Origin: Actinomycetes bacterium
Lineage (GTDB): Bacteria; Actinomycetota; Actinomycetes; Jiangellales; Jiangellaceae
Length of the DNA stretch: 34,840 nt
Direction of reading: 5' to 3'
Assembly (NCBI GenBank): GCA_021793295.1
Contig: JAJYTA010000029.1
Location: 1 to 34,840, forward strand
Shown: in pieces, positions 17,793 through 26,388 of the stretch
Layout of the letters: every line of letters begins with the position of its first letter
Numbering within the stretch: the first letter of the stretch is position 1
Translations under genes and position numbers: made by a program
Notes under the pieces: generated by a model
The model's database searches: none
What the model saw: only the letters and a program-made list of their open reading frames with translations
What the model was told of the DNA's origin: nothing

Positions 17793-18812
17793 GCGGCGGG
17801 TCGACTCGCGCAGCACCAACTGCGAGTTCACGATGGTCGTCGCCGGCTCCGGCACGTCCCGGGGGTCGTCGCCGTTGGCCGCCATGCGGTACTCCAGCAT
17901 CTCGAGGATCCGCTCGGCCATCGCGTCGTTGCACGGTTCCACCGACGACAGCCGCGGTACCAAGAACTCCGTCTCTTCGTCGTTGTCGAAACCGATCGCT
18001 TGCACCTCACCCGGTATGTCGATGTTCAGATCGGCCAAAGCCCGCAACACCCCCATCGCGGCGGCGTCGGTGAGCGCGAAAACGCCGTCGAACGCCACGC
18101 CGGAGTCATACAGGTGCTTGAGACTGCGGGCGCCGGACCCGGGATCGAAGGACTCGACCTCGACCACCAGCCGCTCGTCCACCTCGACGCCGAACTCGGC
18201 ATGGGCCTGCCGGTAGCCCCGGGTCCGCAGGGAGGGCATGTCGTCGACGTGGTCGTCGTGGCGCCCGCCGATGATGGCGATGCGCCGCGACCCGGTGCTG
18301 AGCAGGTGGTGCGTGGCCATCCGAGCTCCGCCGACGTTGTCCATCATGACGTGGTCGAACCTCTTCGGGACCGGTTTCTCCCCGATGAACACCACGGGTG
18401 TCTCGAACCGCAGGTGCTCCAGGTCGGCGGCGTCGAGGTGCAGGGGGCTGATGATCACTCCGTCGTACTTGCGCAGCCGGCCGAACGAGATGGCTTCGAG
18501 CTCGCGCTCGGCGTTGCCCCCGGTGCGCTCGACGACGAGGTGCAGGCCACGGCGCTCCACGACGTCGGCAAGTCGTCGGGCCAGCTGCGCGTAGTAGGGG
18601 CGGTCGATGTCCGGGACGATCAGCCCGACGGCACCGGTGCGGCCCGTGCGCAGATGACGCGCGGCGTGGTTCACCTTGTACCCGAGCCTCGAGATGGTCG
18701 CCAGCACCCGCAACCGCGTCTCAGGGCTCACCCCGGGCCGCCCGTTGATGACGTTGGAGACCGTCATGGCCGACACGCCGGCCTCCCGCGCCACATCGAT
18801 CATCCGTACCAC
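17790..18812 (-). CDS. LacI family transcriptional regulator (last gene of GH51/GH5 operon)
   Basis: A 340-residue sugar-responsive repressor. The start is GTG 18812 (or ATG 18803, three codons later), directly before the HTH MIDVAREAGVSAMTVSNVIN. The frame is open far upstream, but that part lies inside the GH5 gene and is out-of-frame sequence. The C-terminal periplasmic-binding-like effector domain shows TGAVGLIVPDIDRPYYAQLA, the DNVGGARMATHHLL segment and AIGFDNDEETEFLVP. It starts eight bases after the GH5 stop, so it is expressed with the operon it probably regulates, together with the second LacI protein at 25279. Confidence 0.93.
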   Translation of the reverse strand: MVRMIDVAREAGVSAMTVSNVINGRPGVSPETRLRVLATISRLGYKVNHAARHLRTGRTGAVGLIVPDIDRPYYAQLARRLADVVERRGLHLVVERTGGNAERELEAISFGRLRKYDGVIISPLHLDAADLEHLRFETPVVFIGEKPVPKRFDHVMMDNVGGARMATHHLLSTGSRRIAIIGGRHDDHVDDMPSLRTRGYRQAHAEFGVEVDERLVVEVESFDPGSGARSLKHLYDSGVAFDGVFALTDAAAMGVLRALADLNIDIPGEVQAIGFDNDEETEFLVPRLSSVEPCNDAMAERILEMLEYRMAANGDDPRDVPEPATTIVNSQLVLRESTRR

Positions 18813-18819
18813 GCCACCA

Positions 18820-20232
18820 TCATCCCCCGATTTCGGGCCGGGCACGATCACCGGTGGCCGCCCGCCGGAGGAGATCGGCCAGCGGCTTACGGATCTGGCA
18901 CTGCCCGAGACCGAACGAGTCCGCGAGCCGTTCCGCTTCGTCGGGCGTGACGCCCTCGAATGCCGCGGCGAAGTCTCCGAGCATGGCCTCGGCCAACATG
19001 ACGTGACGTACGTGCCCGTGAATCCACCGGCGGGCGCCCCACGGGAAGGGCTGGAAGTCGGGGAACTCCTGCTCGAACAGGTCCTCGATCGGCTGCAGGA
19101 TGTGGCGGATCTCGGCGTCGGTCGATCCCCAGGAGTCGACACCGAGGCGTGCCTTCTTCTCCAAGACCGGCGCCACTCGCTGCGCGTAGGGCGACGCCGG
19201 GTCGACCGTCGCCAGTCCCTGGAGCCCGATGTCCTTGTACGTCCACAACGCCCAGCTGACGTCATAGCGGCGATAGATCTCCAACTGGTCCTCGAGCAGG
19301 CGGTGGCGCTGCTCGTCGCGCGCGGCGTCGCCGGTGTACACCGGGCCGAACTCACCGACCCAGACAGGCGTGCCGGTTTGCCGCATGAACTCGGTCCGGG
19401 CGAGGAAAGTCTCCTCCACACGGTCGCGGTCGACGTACTCCCCTCGGCTGACCCCGGGGTAGGGACCGCCGTCGACGAATCCCGGCATGGCGTAGTCGTG
19501 GGCGGTGTAGACGCAGTTGGGCAGCGGATCACCCAACTGGTCGAACTGCGTCGAATAGCGATTGCCGTCCAGGAACAGGATGTGGTCGGGGTCGACGGCG
19601 CGGATGGCCGCCTCCAGCCGCCGGTAGAAGGGTCCGATGGTCACGCCCTCGGCATCGGCGGGCTCGTTGACGGGGTTGTAGCCGGCCACCCACGCATGGC
19701 CCTTGTAGTGCTCGGCGATGTGCTCCCACAGGTGGACGACCCGGTCCTGGAACTGCCGCTGACTCCAGAAATGCGCCCACTGGGTGGGGTTGTCGCTGTG
19801 CCAGTGCTGATTCTGCGCCCCGGGCACGGCATGCAGGTCCAGAATCGTGTAGATGCCGTGGCGCGCGCAGGTGTCCACCACCCGATCGAGCAGCGCGAAC
19901 CCCTCGGGCTTGATCTGGAACGGCGCCGCGTCGTCCTCGAAATGGCGGTAGTTGAACGGGATCCGCAACGAATTGAGCCCCAGATCCGCGAGCAGGGCGG
20001 CGTCGTCGTCGGTGAAGAACACCGAGAGGAACCGATCGAAGAATCTGGTGTAGCCCTCTTCGCCCAGAACCCGGCGCAGTACTTTGCGGTGCTGCGATTC
20101 GGTCCCGGGGTAGCCGGAGATGAAGTTCTCCATGTTCATCCAGCCGCCGAGGCCGAAACCCCGCAGGATCACCGGCTGGTCACCGGCGACGATGTGGTGT
20201 CCATCGACTTTGAGCACAGCGGTTCCGTTCAT
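18820..20232 (-). CDS. Cytoplasmic glycoside hydrolase family 5 protein
   Basis: A 470-residue (beta/alpha)8-barrel glycosidase with no signal peptide, so it should act on imported oligosaccharides. GH5 landmarks are RGFGLGGWMNMEN at 24-36, Arg90 in LRIPF, the acid/base Glu190 in YNPVNEPAD, His245-Asp-Tyr in YTAHDY, the nucleophile Glu294 in VWVGEFGPVY and Trp330 in WALWTYKD. About 130 residues beyond the barrel are unassigned. The subfamily and substrate (beta-glucan, mannan or xylan-type oligomers) cannot be set from sequence alone. Its ATG overlaps the GH51 stop (ATGA). Confidence 0.88.
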   Translation of the reverse strand: MNGTAVLKVDGHHIVAGDQPVILRGFGLGGWMNMENFISGYPGTESQHRKVLRRVLGEEGYTRFFDRFLSVFFTDDDAALLADLGLNSLRIPFNYRHFEDDAAPFQIKPEGFALLDRVVDTCARHGIYTILDLHAVPGAQNQHWHSDNPTQWAHFWSQRQFQDRVVHLWEHIAEHYKGHAWVAGYNPVNEPADAEGVTIGPFYRRLEAAIRAVDPDHILFLDGNRYSTQFDQLGDPLPNCVYTAHDYAMPGFVDGGPYPGVSRGEYVDRDRVEETFLARTEFMRQTGTPVWVGEFGPVYTGDAARDEQRHRLLEDQLEIYRRYDVSWALWTYKDIGLQGLATVDPASPYAQRVAPVLEKKARLGVDSWGSTDAEIRHILQPIEDLFEQEFPDFQPFPWGARRWIHGHVRHVMLAEAMLGDFAAAFEGVTPDEAERLADSFGLGQCQIRKPLADLLRRAATGDRARPEIGG

Positions 20233-21737
20233 CCGAGGGTCAGGGCGGTCCACGAGACCGGAGGCAGCGAGATCGTCACCGACCCGCCGTCGCGTCGTGC
20301 CGTCGGGTTGGCCACCGGCCGCGCGCGGTCTTGCTGCTCGAGCGTGTTGGCAGCGTGCGGGTCCTTGTCGCTGAGTGTCCACGCCTCACGCACGCCGACC
20401 TCCCCGAGCATCCGCACGTCGATCTCGATCTCGGCGTCCGCCGTCTCGTCCCGGTTGACCAGGAAGACCGCGGTCCCGCCACCATCGGCGTCGTGGGTGG
20501 CCACCGCGTCGATCACCGCGACCTCGCCGTGCCGGGCCGAGTCGTAGGTCGGACTGTCCAGTTTGAGCTCGAGCGCCTCGCCCCGGGCCAGTCGCGCGGT
20601 GAAGGCGAACGGATAGAAGGTCGTCTGCCGCCACGCCGGCCCACCCGGCTCGGTCATGATCGGTGCGATGACGTTGACCAGTTGTGCGAGGCTCGCGGCG
20701 GTGACCCGGTCGGCGTGCCGGATCAGCGAGATCAGCAGGTTGCCGACCACGACGGCGTCCATGACCGAGTACGTGTGCTCCAACAGGCGTGGCGCGACCG
20801 GCCAGTCGTCGATGCCGGTGAGCTTCTCGACCCCGTAGCGCGACTGGTACCACACGTTCCACTCGTCGAAGGCGATGTGCATCGTCTTGGTGCTGCGGCG
20901 CTCGGCCTTGACGTGGTCGGCGGTCGCCGCGACCGACTCGATGAACCGGTCCATGTTCACCGCCGAGGCGAGGAAGCTGGGGTGGTCACCGTCCTTCGGC
21001 TCGTAATAGGCATGGCAGGAGATGTAGTCGACCTCGTCGTAGGTTGCTTCGAGCACCGTCCGTTCCCAGCTGCCGAACGTCGCCATCTGCGCGCTCGAGC
21101 TGCCGCAGACGACGAGTTCGAGGCCGGGGTCGATCTGCCGCATGGCCCGGGCGGTCTTGGCGGCCAGGCTCGCGTACTCCTGCGCGCTGCCGTGCCCCAG
21201 TTGCCAGGCGCCGTCCATCTCGTTGCCCAGGCACCACATGCGGATGTCGTGCGGGCGTGGTGTGCCGTTGGCGACCCGCAGGTCCGAGAGTCGTGTGCCG
21301 GAGCGGATGTTGGCGTATTCCAGGACGTCCAGGGCGTCCTGCACGCCGCGCGTCCCGAGATTCACCGCGTACATGAGCTCGCTGCCGACCTTGCGCGACC
21401 ACGCGGCGAACTCGTCGAGCCCGACCTCGTTCGTCTCGGTGGAGTGCCAGGCCAGATCGAGGCGTCGTGGCCGCTGCTCACGAGGGCCGATGCCGTCCTC
21501 CCAGCGGTATCCGGAGACGAAGTTCCCGCCCGGATAGCGGATGGTCGTCACGCCGAGCTCCCGGACCAGCGCCATGACGTCTTCGCGGTACCCCTGATCA
21601 TCGGCGGTGGGATGGCCGGGTTCGTAGATGCCGTCGTACACACAGCGGCCCAGATGCTCGACGAACGCGCCGAAGAGACGGCGGTTGATCGGGCCGACGG
21701 TGAAATACGGGTCGACTGTCAGGTGAGCGCTGATCAT
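20229..21737 (-). CDS. Alpha-L-arabinofuranosidase, GH51, intracellular
   Basis: A 502-residue enzyme that releases terminal alpha-L-arabinofuranose from arabino-oligosaccharides. The length and lack of a signal peptide match bacterial AbfA-type GH51. Diagnostic segments are FGAFVEHLGRCVYDGIYEP, RYPGGNFVSGYRWEDGIGP, the acid/base Glu173 in MWCLGNEMDG and the nucleophile Glu292 in AFDEWNVWY. The C-terminal beta-sandwich covers about the last 180 residues. It sits 43 bases after the permease gene in the same operon, which suggests the importer carries arabinose-decorated oligomers, such as those from arabinoxylan or arabinan. Confidence 0.95.
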   Translation of the reverse strand: MISAHLTVDPYFTVGPINRRLFGAFVEHLGRCVYDGIYEPGHPTADDQGYREDVMALVRELGVTTIRYPGGNFVSGYRWEDGIGPREQRPRRLDLAWHSTETNEVGLDEFAAWSRKVGSELMYAVNLGTRGVQDALDVLEYANIRSGTRLSDLRVANGTPRPHDIRMWCLGNEMDGAWQLGHGSAQEYASLAAKTARAMRQIDPGLELVVCGSSSAQMATFGSWERTVLEATYDEVDYISCHAYYEPKDGDHPSFLASAVNMDRFIESVAATADHVKAERRSTKTMHIAFDEWNVWYQSRYGVEKLTGIDDWPVAPRLLEHTYSVMDAVVVGNLLISLIRHADRVTAASLAQLVNVIAPIMTEPGGPAWRQTTFYPFAFTARLARGEALELKLDSPTYDSARHGEVAVIDAVATHDADGGGTAVFLVNRDETADAEIEIDVRMLGEVGVREAWTLSDKDPHAANTLEQQDRARPVANPTARRDGGSVTISLPPVSWTALTLG

Positions 21738-21780
21738 GGTCCTCTTCTGGGTCGGTTGGCGGCACGGACGAGAGCTCGGG

Positions 21781-22665
21781 CTACTTCAAGCTCCCGATGG
21801 ACAGGCCTCCGCGCCAATGACGCTGCAAGCTGAGAAAGGCGATGATGAGCGGGACGATGGACACGAGAGAGCCCATGACGATGAGGCTCCACAGCGACGT
21901 GCCGCCGGCGTTGTTGGCCGAAGCTACGCCCTGCCATTGCCCGATGCCGACCGTCACCGGATACAGGTCGTTGTCCGACAGCATCGCCAGCGGGAGAAAG
22001 TAGTTGTTCCAGGTCGCCACGACCGACAGCAGCAGCACCGTGACGATGACCGGCCGCATCAGCGGGAGTGCGATCTGCAGGAACGACCGCACCTCGCCCG
22101 CGCCGTCGACCCGCGCAGCGTCGAGCAGCTCGTCGGAGACCGCATCCCGCGCGTACACGTGCATCAAGTAGACCCCGAACGGGTTGAGCAGCGACGGCAG
22201 GATCACCGCCCAGATCGTGTTGGTCAGCCCCAGCCGGGAGAACAGCACGAACGTCGGGATCACCAGCGCGGTGGCCGGGACCATCACCGCTCCGAGCAGG
22301 ACGGCGAAGCTGAACCGCCGGCCGGCGAAGCGATACTTCGCGAAGCCGTATCCGGCCAGCACCGCCAGCACGGTCGCCCCTGCGCCGCCCACGAAGGCAT
22401 AGAGCGCGGAGTTGAGCAGCCATCGCGTGTAGATCCCGCCGTCGTAGGTGAACAGGTCCCGCAGATTGCCGATGAAGTCGACGTCCTCGGCGAACCACAG
22501 CGAGCTGCCGCCGCCGAACAACCCCGCGGCGTTCTTCGAGCTGTTGACGATGACCCACCAGAACGGCACGAGAAAGTAGACCAGCAGGAACCCGAGGAGC
22601 ACCTGCAGCGGCAGGGAGCTTTGCGACCGGCGCCGCCGCTCGGCGCCCTGGACCTGGAGGCTCAT
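21781..22665 (-). CDS. Sugar ABC transporter permease, MalG-like (arabino-oligosaccharide operon)
   Basis: A 294-residue membrane permease. ATG 22665 overlaps the upstream permease stop (ATGA). There are six hydrophobic helices starting at LLGFLLVYFLVPFWWVIVNS, and the EAA loop DAARVDGAG at 182-190. The C-terminal end, LQRHWRGGLSIGSLK, is typical of CUT1 MalG-type permeases. It acts with the preceding permease and the lipoprotein from 25040; the ATPase is missing from the operon. Confidence 0.94.
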   Translation of the reverse strand: MSLQVQGAERRRRSQSSLPLQVLLGFLLVYFLVPFWWVIVNSSKNAAGLFGGGSSLWFAEDVDFIGNLRDLFTYDGGIYTRWLLNSALYAFVGGAGATVLAVLAGYGFAKYRFAGRRFSFAVLLGAVMVPATALVIPTFVLFSRLGLTNTIWAVILPSLLNPFGVYLMHVYARDAVSDELLDAARVDGAGEVRSFLQIALPLMRPVIVTVLLLSVVATWNNYFLPLAMLSDNDLYPVTVGIGQWQGVASANNAGGTSLWSLIVMGSLVSIVPLIIAFLSLQRHWRGGLSIGSLK

Positions 22666-23594
22666 GACAGGAAGCTCCCCCGCTTGCGGGTGGCGAACAA
22701 GAAGATGTAGACGCAGACGAACACGACGCCGCCGAGTGCGAACGAGATGGCCGAGCCGTAGTTGAAGTTCGCCAGGCCGAACGCCTGCTGGTAGGCGTAC
22801 ATGTTCGGGGTGAAGTCGGGTCCGATCGAGCCGGCGGCGAGATCGCGCAAGATCTGGGGTTCGTTGAAGAACTGCAACGTGCCGATCAACGCGAAGACCA
22901 GGATGAGCAGCAGTGCCGGCGTGATCAGCGGGATCTTGATCCGCAGCGCGATCTGCCACCCGCCGGCTCCGTCGATTCGAGCCGCTTCGTACAGCGTCGG
23001 GTCGATGCCCTGCAGCGCTGCGTAGATGATGATCATGTAGTAGCCGGCCCACTGCCACACGACGATGTTGAGCAGGCCGTAGAAGATCATGTTGCTGCTG
23101 AGCAGATCGGGCGCTGCGGCGCCGAAGACGTCGTGGAGCGGCCCGAAGTTCTTGCTGTACAGGAAGCCCCACATGAGCGCGCCGATGACCACCGGGATCG
23201 CATACGGCAGGAAGATCATCAGCCGCGAGAAGCGCGCGAACCTCGACGTGACCGAGTCGAGGATGAGCGCGATCGCGAGCGAGATCAACATCTGCAGCGG
23301 GATCAGCACGAGCGAGAAGCGGATGACGAACCAGGCGCCCCCGAGGAAACTCGGGTCGGTGAACACCTTCGTGTAGTTGTCGAGGAAGACGAAGCTCGTC
23401 CCCCCGATCAGCGCCTTGCGGAACAGGCTCAGGTACAGCGCATAGACCAGCGGCGCGACCAGCAAGGCCAGGAAGACCAGCCCGAATGGCGCGACGAACA
23501 GCCAGCCGGTGAGTTGCTCACGAAGCCGCACCTTGCCTGGTGCGCCTGTGGCCGGTTCGGTGCGCGGCGGTGCCGGCTCGGCGGTGAGGGTCAT
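22662..23594 (-). CDS. Sugar ABC transporter permease, MalF-like (arabino-oligosaccharide operon)
   Basis: A 310-residue permease. A Pro/Ala/Thr-rich cytoplasmic N-terminus of about 25 residues is followed by six membrane helices, the first being WLFVAPFGLVFLALLVAPL. The ATPase-docking EAA loop is EAARIDGAGGWQ at 203-214. It lies 81 bases after the binding-protein gene, with a strong hairpin between them. Confidence 0.94.
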   Translation of the reverse strand: MTLTAEPAPPRTEPATGAPGKVRLREQLTGWLFVAPFGLVFLALLVAPLVYALYLSLFRKALIGGTSFVFLDNYTKVFTDPSFLGGAWFVIRFSLVLIPLQMLISLAIALILDSVTSRFARFSRLMIFLPYAIPVVIGALMWGFLYSKNFGPLHDVFGAAAPDLLSSNMIFYGLLNIVVWQWAGYYMIIIYAALQGIDPTLYEAARIDGAGGWQIALRIKIPLITPALLLILVFALIGTLQFFNEPQILRDLAAGSIGPDFTPNMYAYQQAFGLANFNYGSAISFALGGVVFVCVYIFLFATRKRGSFLS

Positions 23595-23631
23595 GATCGA
23601 GCTCCGGGGAAGTGTGGTGACGGCGGCGGAT

Positions 23632-23669
23632 GAGCAAGGGCCCGCTCGCAGGCGTGCGGGCCCTTGCTC
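23632..23669 (-). promoter_or_regulatory. Perfect intercistronic hairpin between binding-protein and permease genes
   Basis: GAGCAAGGGCCCGC (23632-23645) and GCGGGCCCTTGCTC (23656-23669) form a 14-bp perfect stem with a 10-base loop. It starts six bases after the stop codon of the binding-protein gene. It has the same position relative to the genes as the hairpin at 13504-13541, although the sequence is unrelated. Confidence 0.75.
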
Positions 23670-23675
23670 GTCAGG

Positions 23676-25040
23676 TCACTGAACCGTGAATCCCTGTTCC
23701 TCGGCATAGCCCACGACGTCCTCGTGGAGTCGATCCGCAGCCTCGGAACCGGAGATGGAGCCCTCGTTGACCGCCGCGAGCTGCTTGGTCATGGCGTCGA
23801 AGTAGTACTGCTGCAGCGGGCTGTAGGTGAAACCCTCGTAGGCGTTCGCCGCCGGGATGTAGACCTCTTTGTTGGCCTGGTACCCACCGAAGAACTCCAC
23901 CTCGAGCTCGGCGAATGCCGGATCGTCGAGCGCGTTGAGGTTCAACGGGAAGATGATCTGGTTGGTCCAGCCGTCGGTGAGCGACTCTTCGTCGGCGTAG
24001 ATCTCGAACGCGACCTTCGCCGCCAGCTCCGGGTCCGAGGCCTGACTGGTCACCGAGAACGCCGATCCGCCCCAGTTCACCTGGACCGGATTGGCCGGAT
24101 CCCACTGCGGCAGCGGCGCGACGCCGAACGTGCCGGAGTCCGCACCCTCGCCCACGCCGGCACCGGTGAGGTAGCCCGGAGCCCAGGCTGCCGAGATGTA
24201 GGTGGCGTAGTCACCGGCGATGACGCCGGAGATGTATTCGGGGGTGAACTGATCTTGGGTCCCGACCAGGTCCTTCTCGACCAGGCCGGCCCAGTAGTCC
24301 AGCACGTCCTTCGACGCCTGGTCGTTCAGTTCTATGCCGATGTTCTCGGGGTCGGCCTCGTCATAGGTGAAGGGGTCCGCACCTTTCTGGATCTGCAGCG
24401 CCATCATGACGGCCGGGACGTTCGCGCCGAGGTCGCCGAACAGCGGCCCGCCGGCGTCACGCACAGTCTGAGCCGCTTGTTCGTACTCCGCCCACGTGGT
24501 CGGCGGGGTGATGCCGTACTGGTCGAAGACGTCCTTGCGGTAGATCATCGCCATCGGGCCGCCGTCGACCGGCACACCGTAGACCGCGTCACCGACTGAG
24601 ACGTCCTTCCAGGAGCCCTCGCTGTAGTCGTCGGCGACCTCGTCGTAGCCGTACTCTCTGATGTCCACGAGCGCGTCCTGGATCTGGAACGTGGGGATCC
24701 GGTCGGCTTCGATCATGATGACGTCGGGCGCGCCGGTGCCGGCGGCGATCGCCGTCTGGAACTTGTCGTACTCGTCGCCGCCCTGGCCGACGTTGGTCCA
24801 GCACACCTGGACGTCGTCGTGCAGTTCGTTGAAGTTGTCGACGACGAGCTCCATGTTCGGATACCAGGCCCATAACGTGACGACCGGGACGTCGGCCTTG
24901 GGGATGGTGTTCGTGCAGTTACCGGGGTCGCTTCCGCCTCCGCTGCTGCTTGTCTCCTCATCATCGCCGGAGGAGCAGGCGGCGAGCGCGCTCGCAAGCA
25001 CGAGCGTCGCCGTCGCCACGAACAGTGGCCTTCGCTTCAT
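23676..25040 (-). CDS. Sugar ABC transporter substrate-binding lipoprotein (arabino-oligosaccharide operon)
   Basis: A 454-residue extracellular binding protein, MalE-like. The signal peptide ends in LAAC (Cys22), followed by a Ser/Gly/Glu-rich linker of about 25 residues. The body contains VTLWAWYPNMELVVDNFNEL, AAGTGAPDVIMIEADRIPTF and GVPVDGGPMAMIYRKDVFD, all typical of oligosaccharide receptors of this class. It is the first gene of an operon with GH51 and GH5 enzymes, so arabino- or xylo-type oligosaccharides are the likely ligands. It is divergent from a LacI gene, with operator-like sequence between. Confidence 0.94.
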   Translation of the reverse strand: MKRRPLFVATATLVLASALAACSSGDDEETSSSGGGSDPGNCTNTIPKADVPVVTLWAWYPNMELVVDNFNELHDDVQVCWTNVGQGGDEYDKFQTAIAAGTGAPDVIMIEADRIPTFQIQDALVDIREYGYDEVADDYSEGSWKDVSVGDAVYGVPVDGGPMAMIYRKDVFDQYGITPPTTWAEYEQAAQTVRDAGGPLFGDLGANVPAVMMALQIQKGADPFTYDEADPENIGIELNDQASKDVLDYWAGLVEKDLVGTQDQFTPEYISGVIAGDYATYISAAWAPGYLTGAGVGEGADSGTFGVAPLPQWDPANPVQVNWGGSAFSVTSQASDPELAAKVAFEIYADEESLTDGWTNQIIFPLNLNALDDPAFAELEVEFFGGYQANKEVYIPAANAYEGFTYSPLQQYYFDAMTKQLAAVNEGSISGSEAADRLHEDVVGYAEEQGFTVQ

Positions 25041-25149
25041 GGGCGTGTTCCTTTCGGGATGCGTAGGACCTCATCGTCGGCGCGTCCACCTGCGGCCGGA
25101 CCATCACGCGCCCGCCGCCCCCGTGATCGGAACGCAGTGCTGAAAGGCG

Positions 25150-25178
25150 TTTATAACGTTGTACTTCTATCGTTGGAA
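25150..25178 (-). promoter_or_regulatory. Promoter and LacI-type operator of the GH51/GH5 ABC operon
   Basis: On the minus strand, TTCCAA (25178-25173) and TATAAA (25155-25150) are 17 bases apart and fit a -35/-10 pair. A CG-centred near-palindrome TATAACGTTGTA (25152-25163) overlaps the -10. TCGTTGGAA (25170-25178) on the plus strand covers the -35. LacI binding here would block transcription. The region lies between the lipoprotein gene and the divergent lacI; the rest of 25041-25278 shows nothing else clear. Confidence 0.5.
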
Positions 25179-25278
25179 TGCGACTATGGCAATCAGGGGG
25201 ACCGGTGTCAAGGGGATCGCGAGCCCTAGAATGCAGAGGCGGCAGAAGCCGGCGCCGAGCAACGGAGCGGAGACGGAT

Positions 25279-26337
25279 GTGAGCCCGACGATGCACGACG
25301 TCGCACGGGTGGCGGGCGTCTCGATCAAGACCGTGTCGAACGTGATCAACGACTTCCCGCATGTCCGGCCGAGCACCCGCACCCGAGTTCTCTCCGCCAT
25401 CAAGGAACTCGGGTACCGCCCCAATCTGTCCGCCCGCGGTCTGCGCTCCGGGCGTACCGGCGTGATCGGCCTCGCAGTCCCCGAGCTGCGGCAGAACTAC
25501 TTCGCCGAACTCGCCGACGCGATCATTCGTGCTGCGGAGAAACACGACCTCGGGGTCCTGGTCGAACAGACCAGCGGCGATCGCGACCGCGAGATCGCAG
25601 CGGTCACCGGGTCCGGTCGCCTACGGCTGACCGACGGGCTGCTGTTCAGCCCCGAGCGACTCGGCCAGGACGACCGGCACCTCCTCGACAACGGGTTCCC
25701 GTCGGTGCTGCTCGGTGAACGGATCTTCGGCGGGCCCATCGACCACGTGACGATGCACAACGTGAGTTCGGCGCAGGCAGCTGTGGAGCATCTCCTGCGC
25801 ATCGGCCGGCGACGCATCGCACTCATCGGCGCCCACCCGGACCAACGCGAGGAACTGCGCTCGGCCGACCTGCGCGTGCGTGGGTACAAGGCTGCGCTCC
25901 ACGAAGCCGGGATCCCCGTCGTGCCTGAACTCATCCGGGTCGCAGCACCATGGCACCGAGAGAACGGCGCCGAGGCCATGCGTGCGCTCATCGCCGCGGG
26001 AATCCCGTTCGACGCGCTGTTCGCCCTGAACGACACGCTGGCGCTGGGCGCCCTGCGCGCCCTCGGTGATGCCGGCCGCCGGGTTCCCGACGACGTCGCG
26101 GTGATCGGCTTCGACAACATCGACGAGGCCCGGTTCTCACTCCCGTCGCTGTCCAGCGTCGACCCCGGCCGCGACGTCATCGCCGCGACGGCTGTCGAGC
26201 TCCTCATCGAGCGGATCAACGAGAAGGAAGGCCAACGGCCACCCCGGACGATCAAGCCGGAGTTCCGTATCGTCGCGCGCGAGTCCACCGGCCACACCGG
26301 CACGGACGAGCCTACGGCCGGGGGCGCAGCGAGCTGA
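25279..26337 (+). CDS. LacI family transcriptional regulator, divergent from the GH51/GH5 operon
   Basis: A 352-residue repressor. The start is set at GTG 25279, with GGAGA six bases upstream and four residues before the HTH MHDVARVAGVSIKTVSNVIN; an alternative is ATG 25231, adding 16 residues. The effector domain shows TGVIGLAVPELRQNYFAELA, the VTMHNVSSAQAAVEHLL segment and AVIGFDNIDEARFSLP. It is related to, but clearly different from, the LacI at 17790-18812. Its position suggests control of the divergent ABC/GH51/GH5 operon and perhaps of the esterase gene downstream. Its stop codon lies in the loop of a terminator hairpin. Confidence 0.93.
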   Translation: MSPTMHDVARVAGVSIKTVSNVINDFPHVRPSTRTRVLSAIKELGYRPNLSARGLRSGRTGVIGLAVPELRQNYFAELADAIIRAAEKHDLGVLVEQTSGDRDREIAAVTGSGRLRLTDGLLFSPERLGQDDRHLLDNGFPSVLLGERIFGGPIDHVTMHNVSSAQAAVEHLLRIGRRRIALIGAHPDQREELRSADLRVRGYKAALHEAGIPVVPELIRVAAPWHRENGAEAMRALIAAGIPFDALFALNDTLALGALRALGDAGRRVPDDVAVIGFDNIDEARFSLPSLSSVDPGRDVIAATAVELLIERINEKEGQRPPRTIKPEFRIVARESTGHTGTDEPTAGGAAS

Positions 26338-26354
26338 ACGCTGGCGCCCCCGGC
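26317..26354. terminator. Bidirectional terminator between lacI and the esterase gene
   Basis: GCCGGGGGCGC (26317-26327) pairs with GCGCCCCCGGC (26344-26354), extended by AGCG/CGCT with one bulged G. The seven-base loop contains the lacI stop codon (26335-26337). A second palindrome, GGCGCATGCGCC, follows close by on the esterase side. The genes converge here. Confidence 0.65.
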
Positions 26355-26388
26355 CATGGCGCATGCGCCGGCCGGACGTGCGTACCGG

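Noticed and set aside
17790-19532. 580-codon frame that would fuse a long N-terminal part to the LacI protein
   Set aside because: The first 240 codons lie inside the GH5 gene in another frame and are Ser/Arg/Thr-rich; the LacI HTH starts right after GTG 18812.
20331-21833. Open frame of 500 codons opposite the GH51 gene
   Set aside because: Antisense shadow of a gene with a complete GH51 active site.
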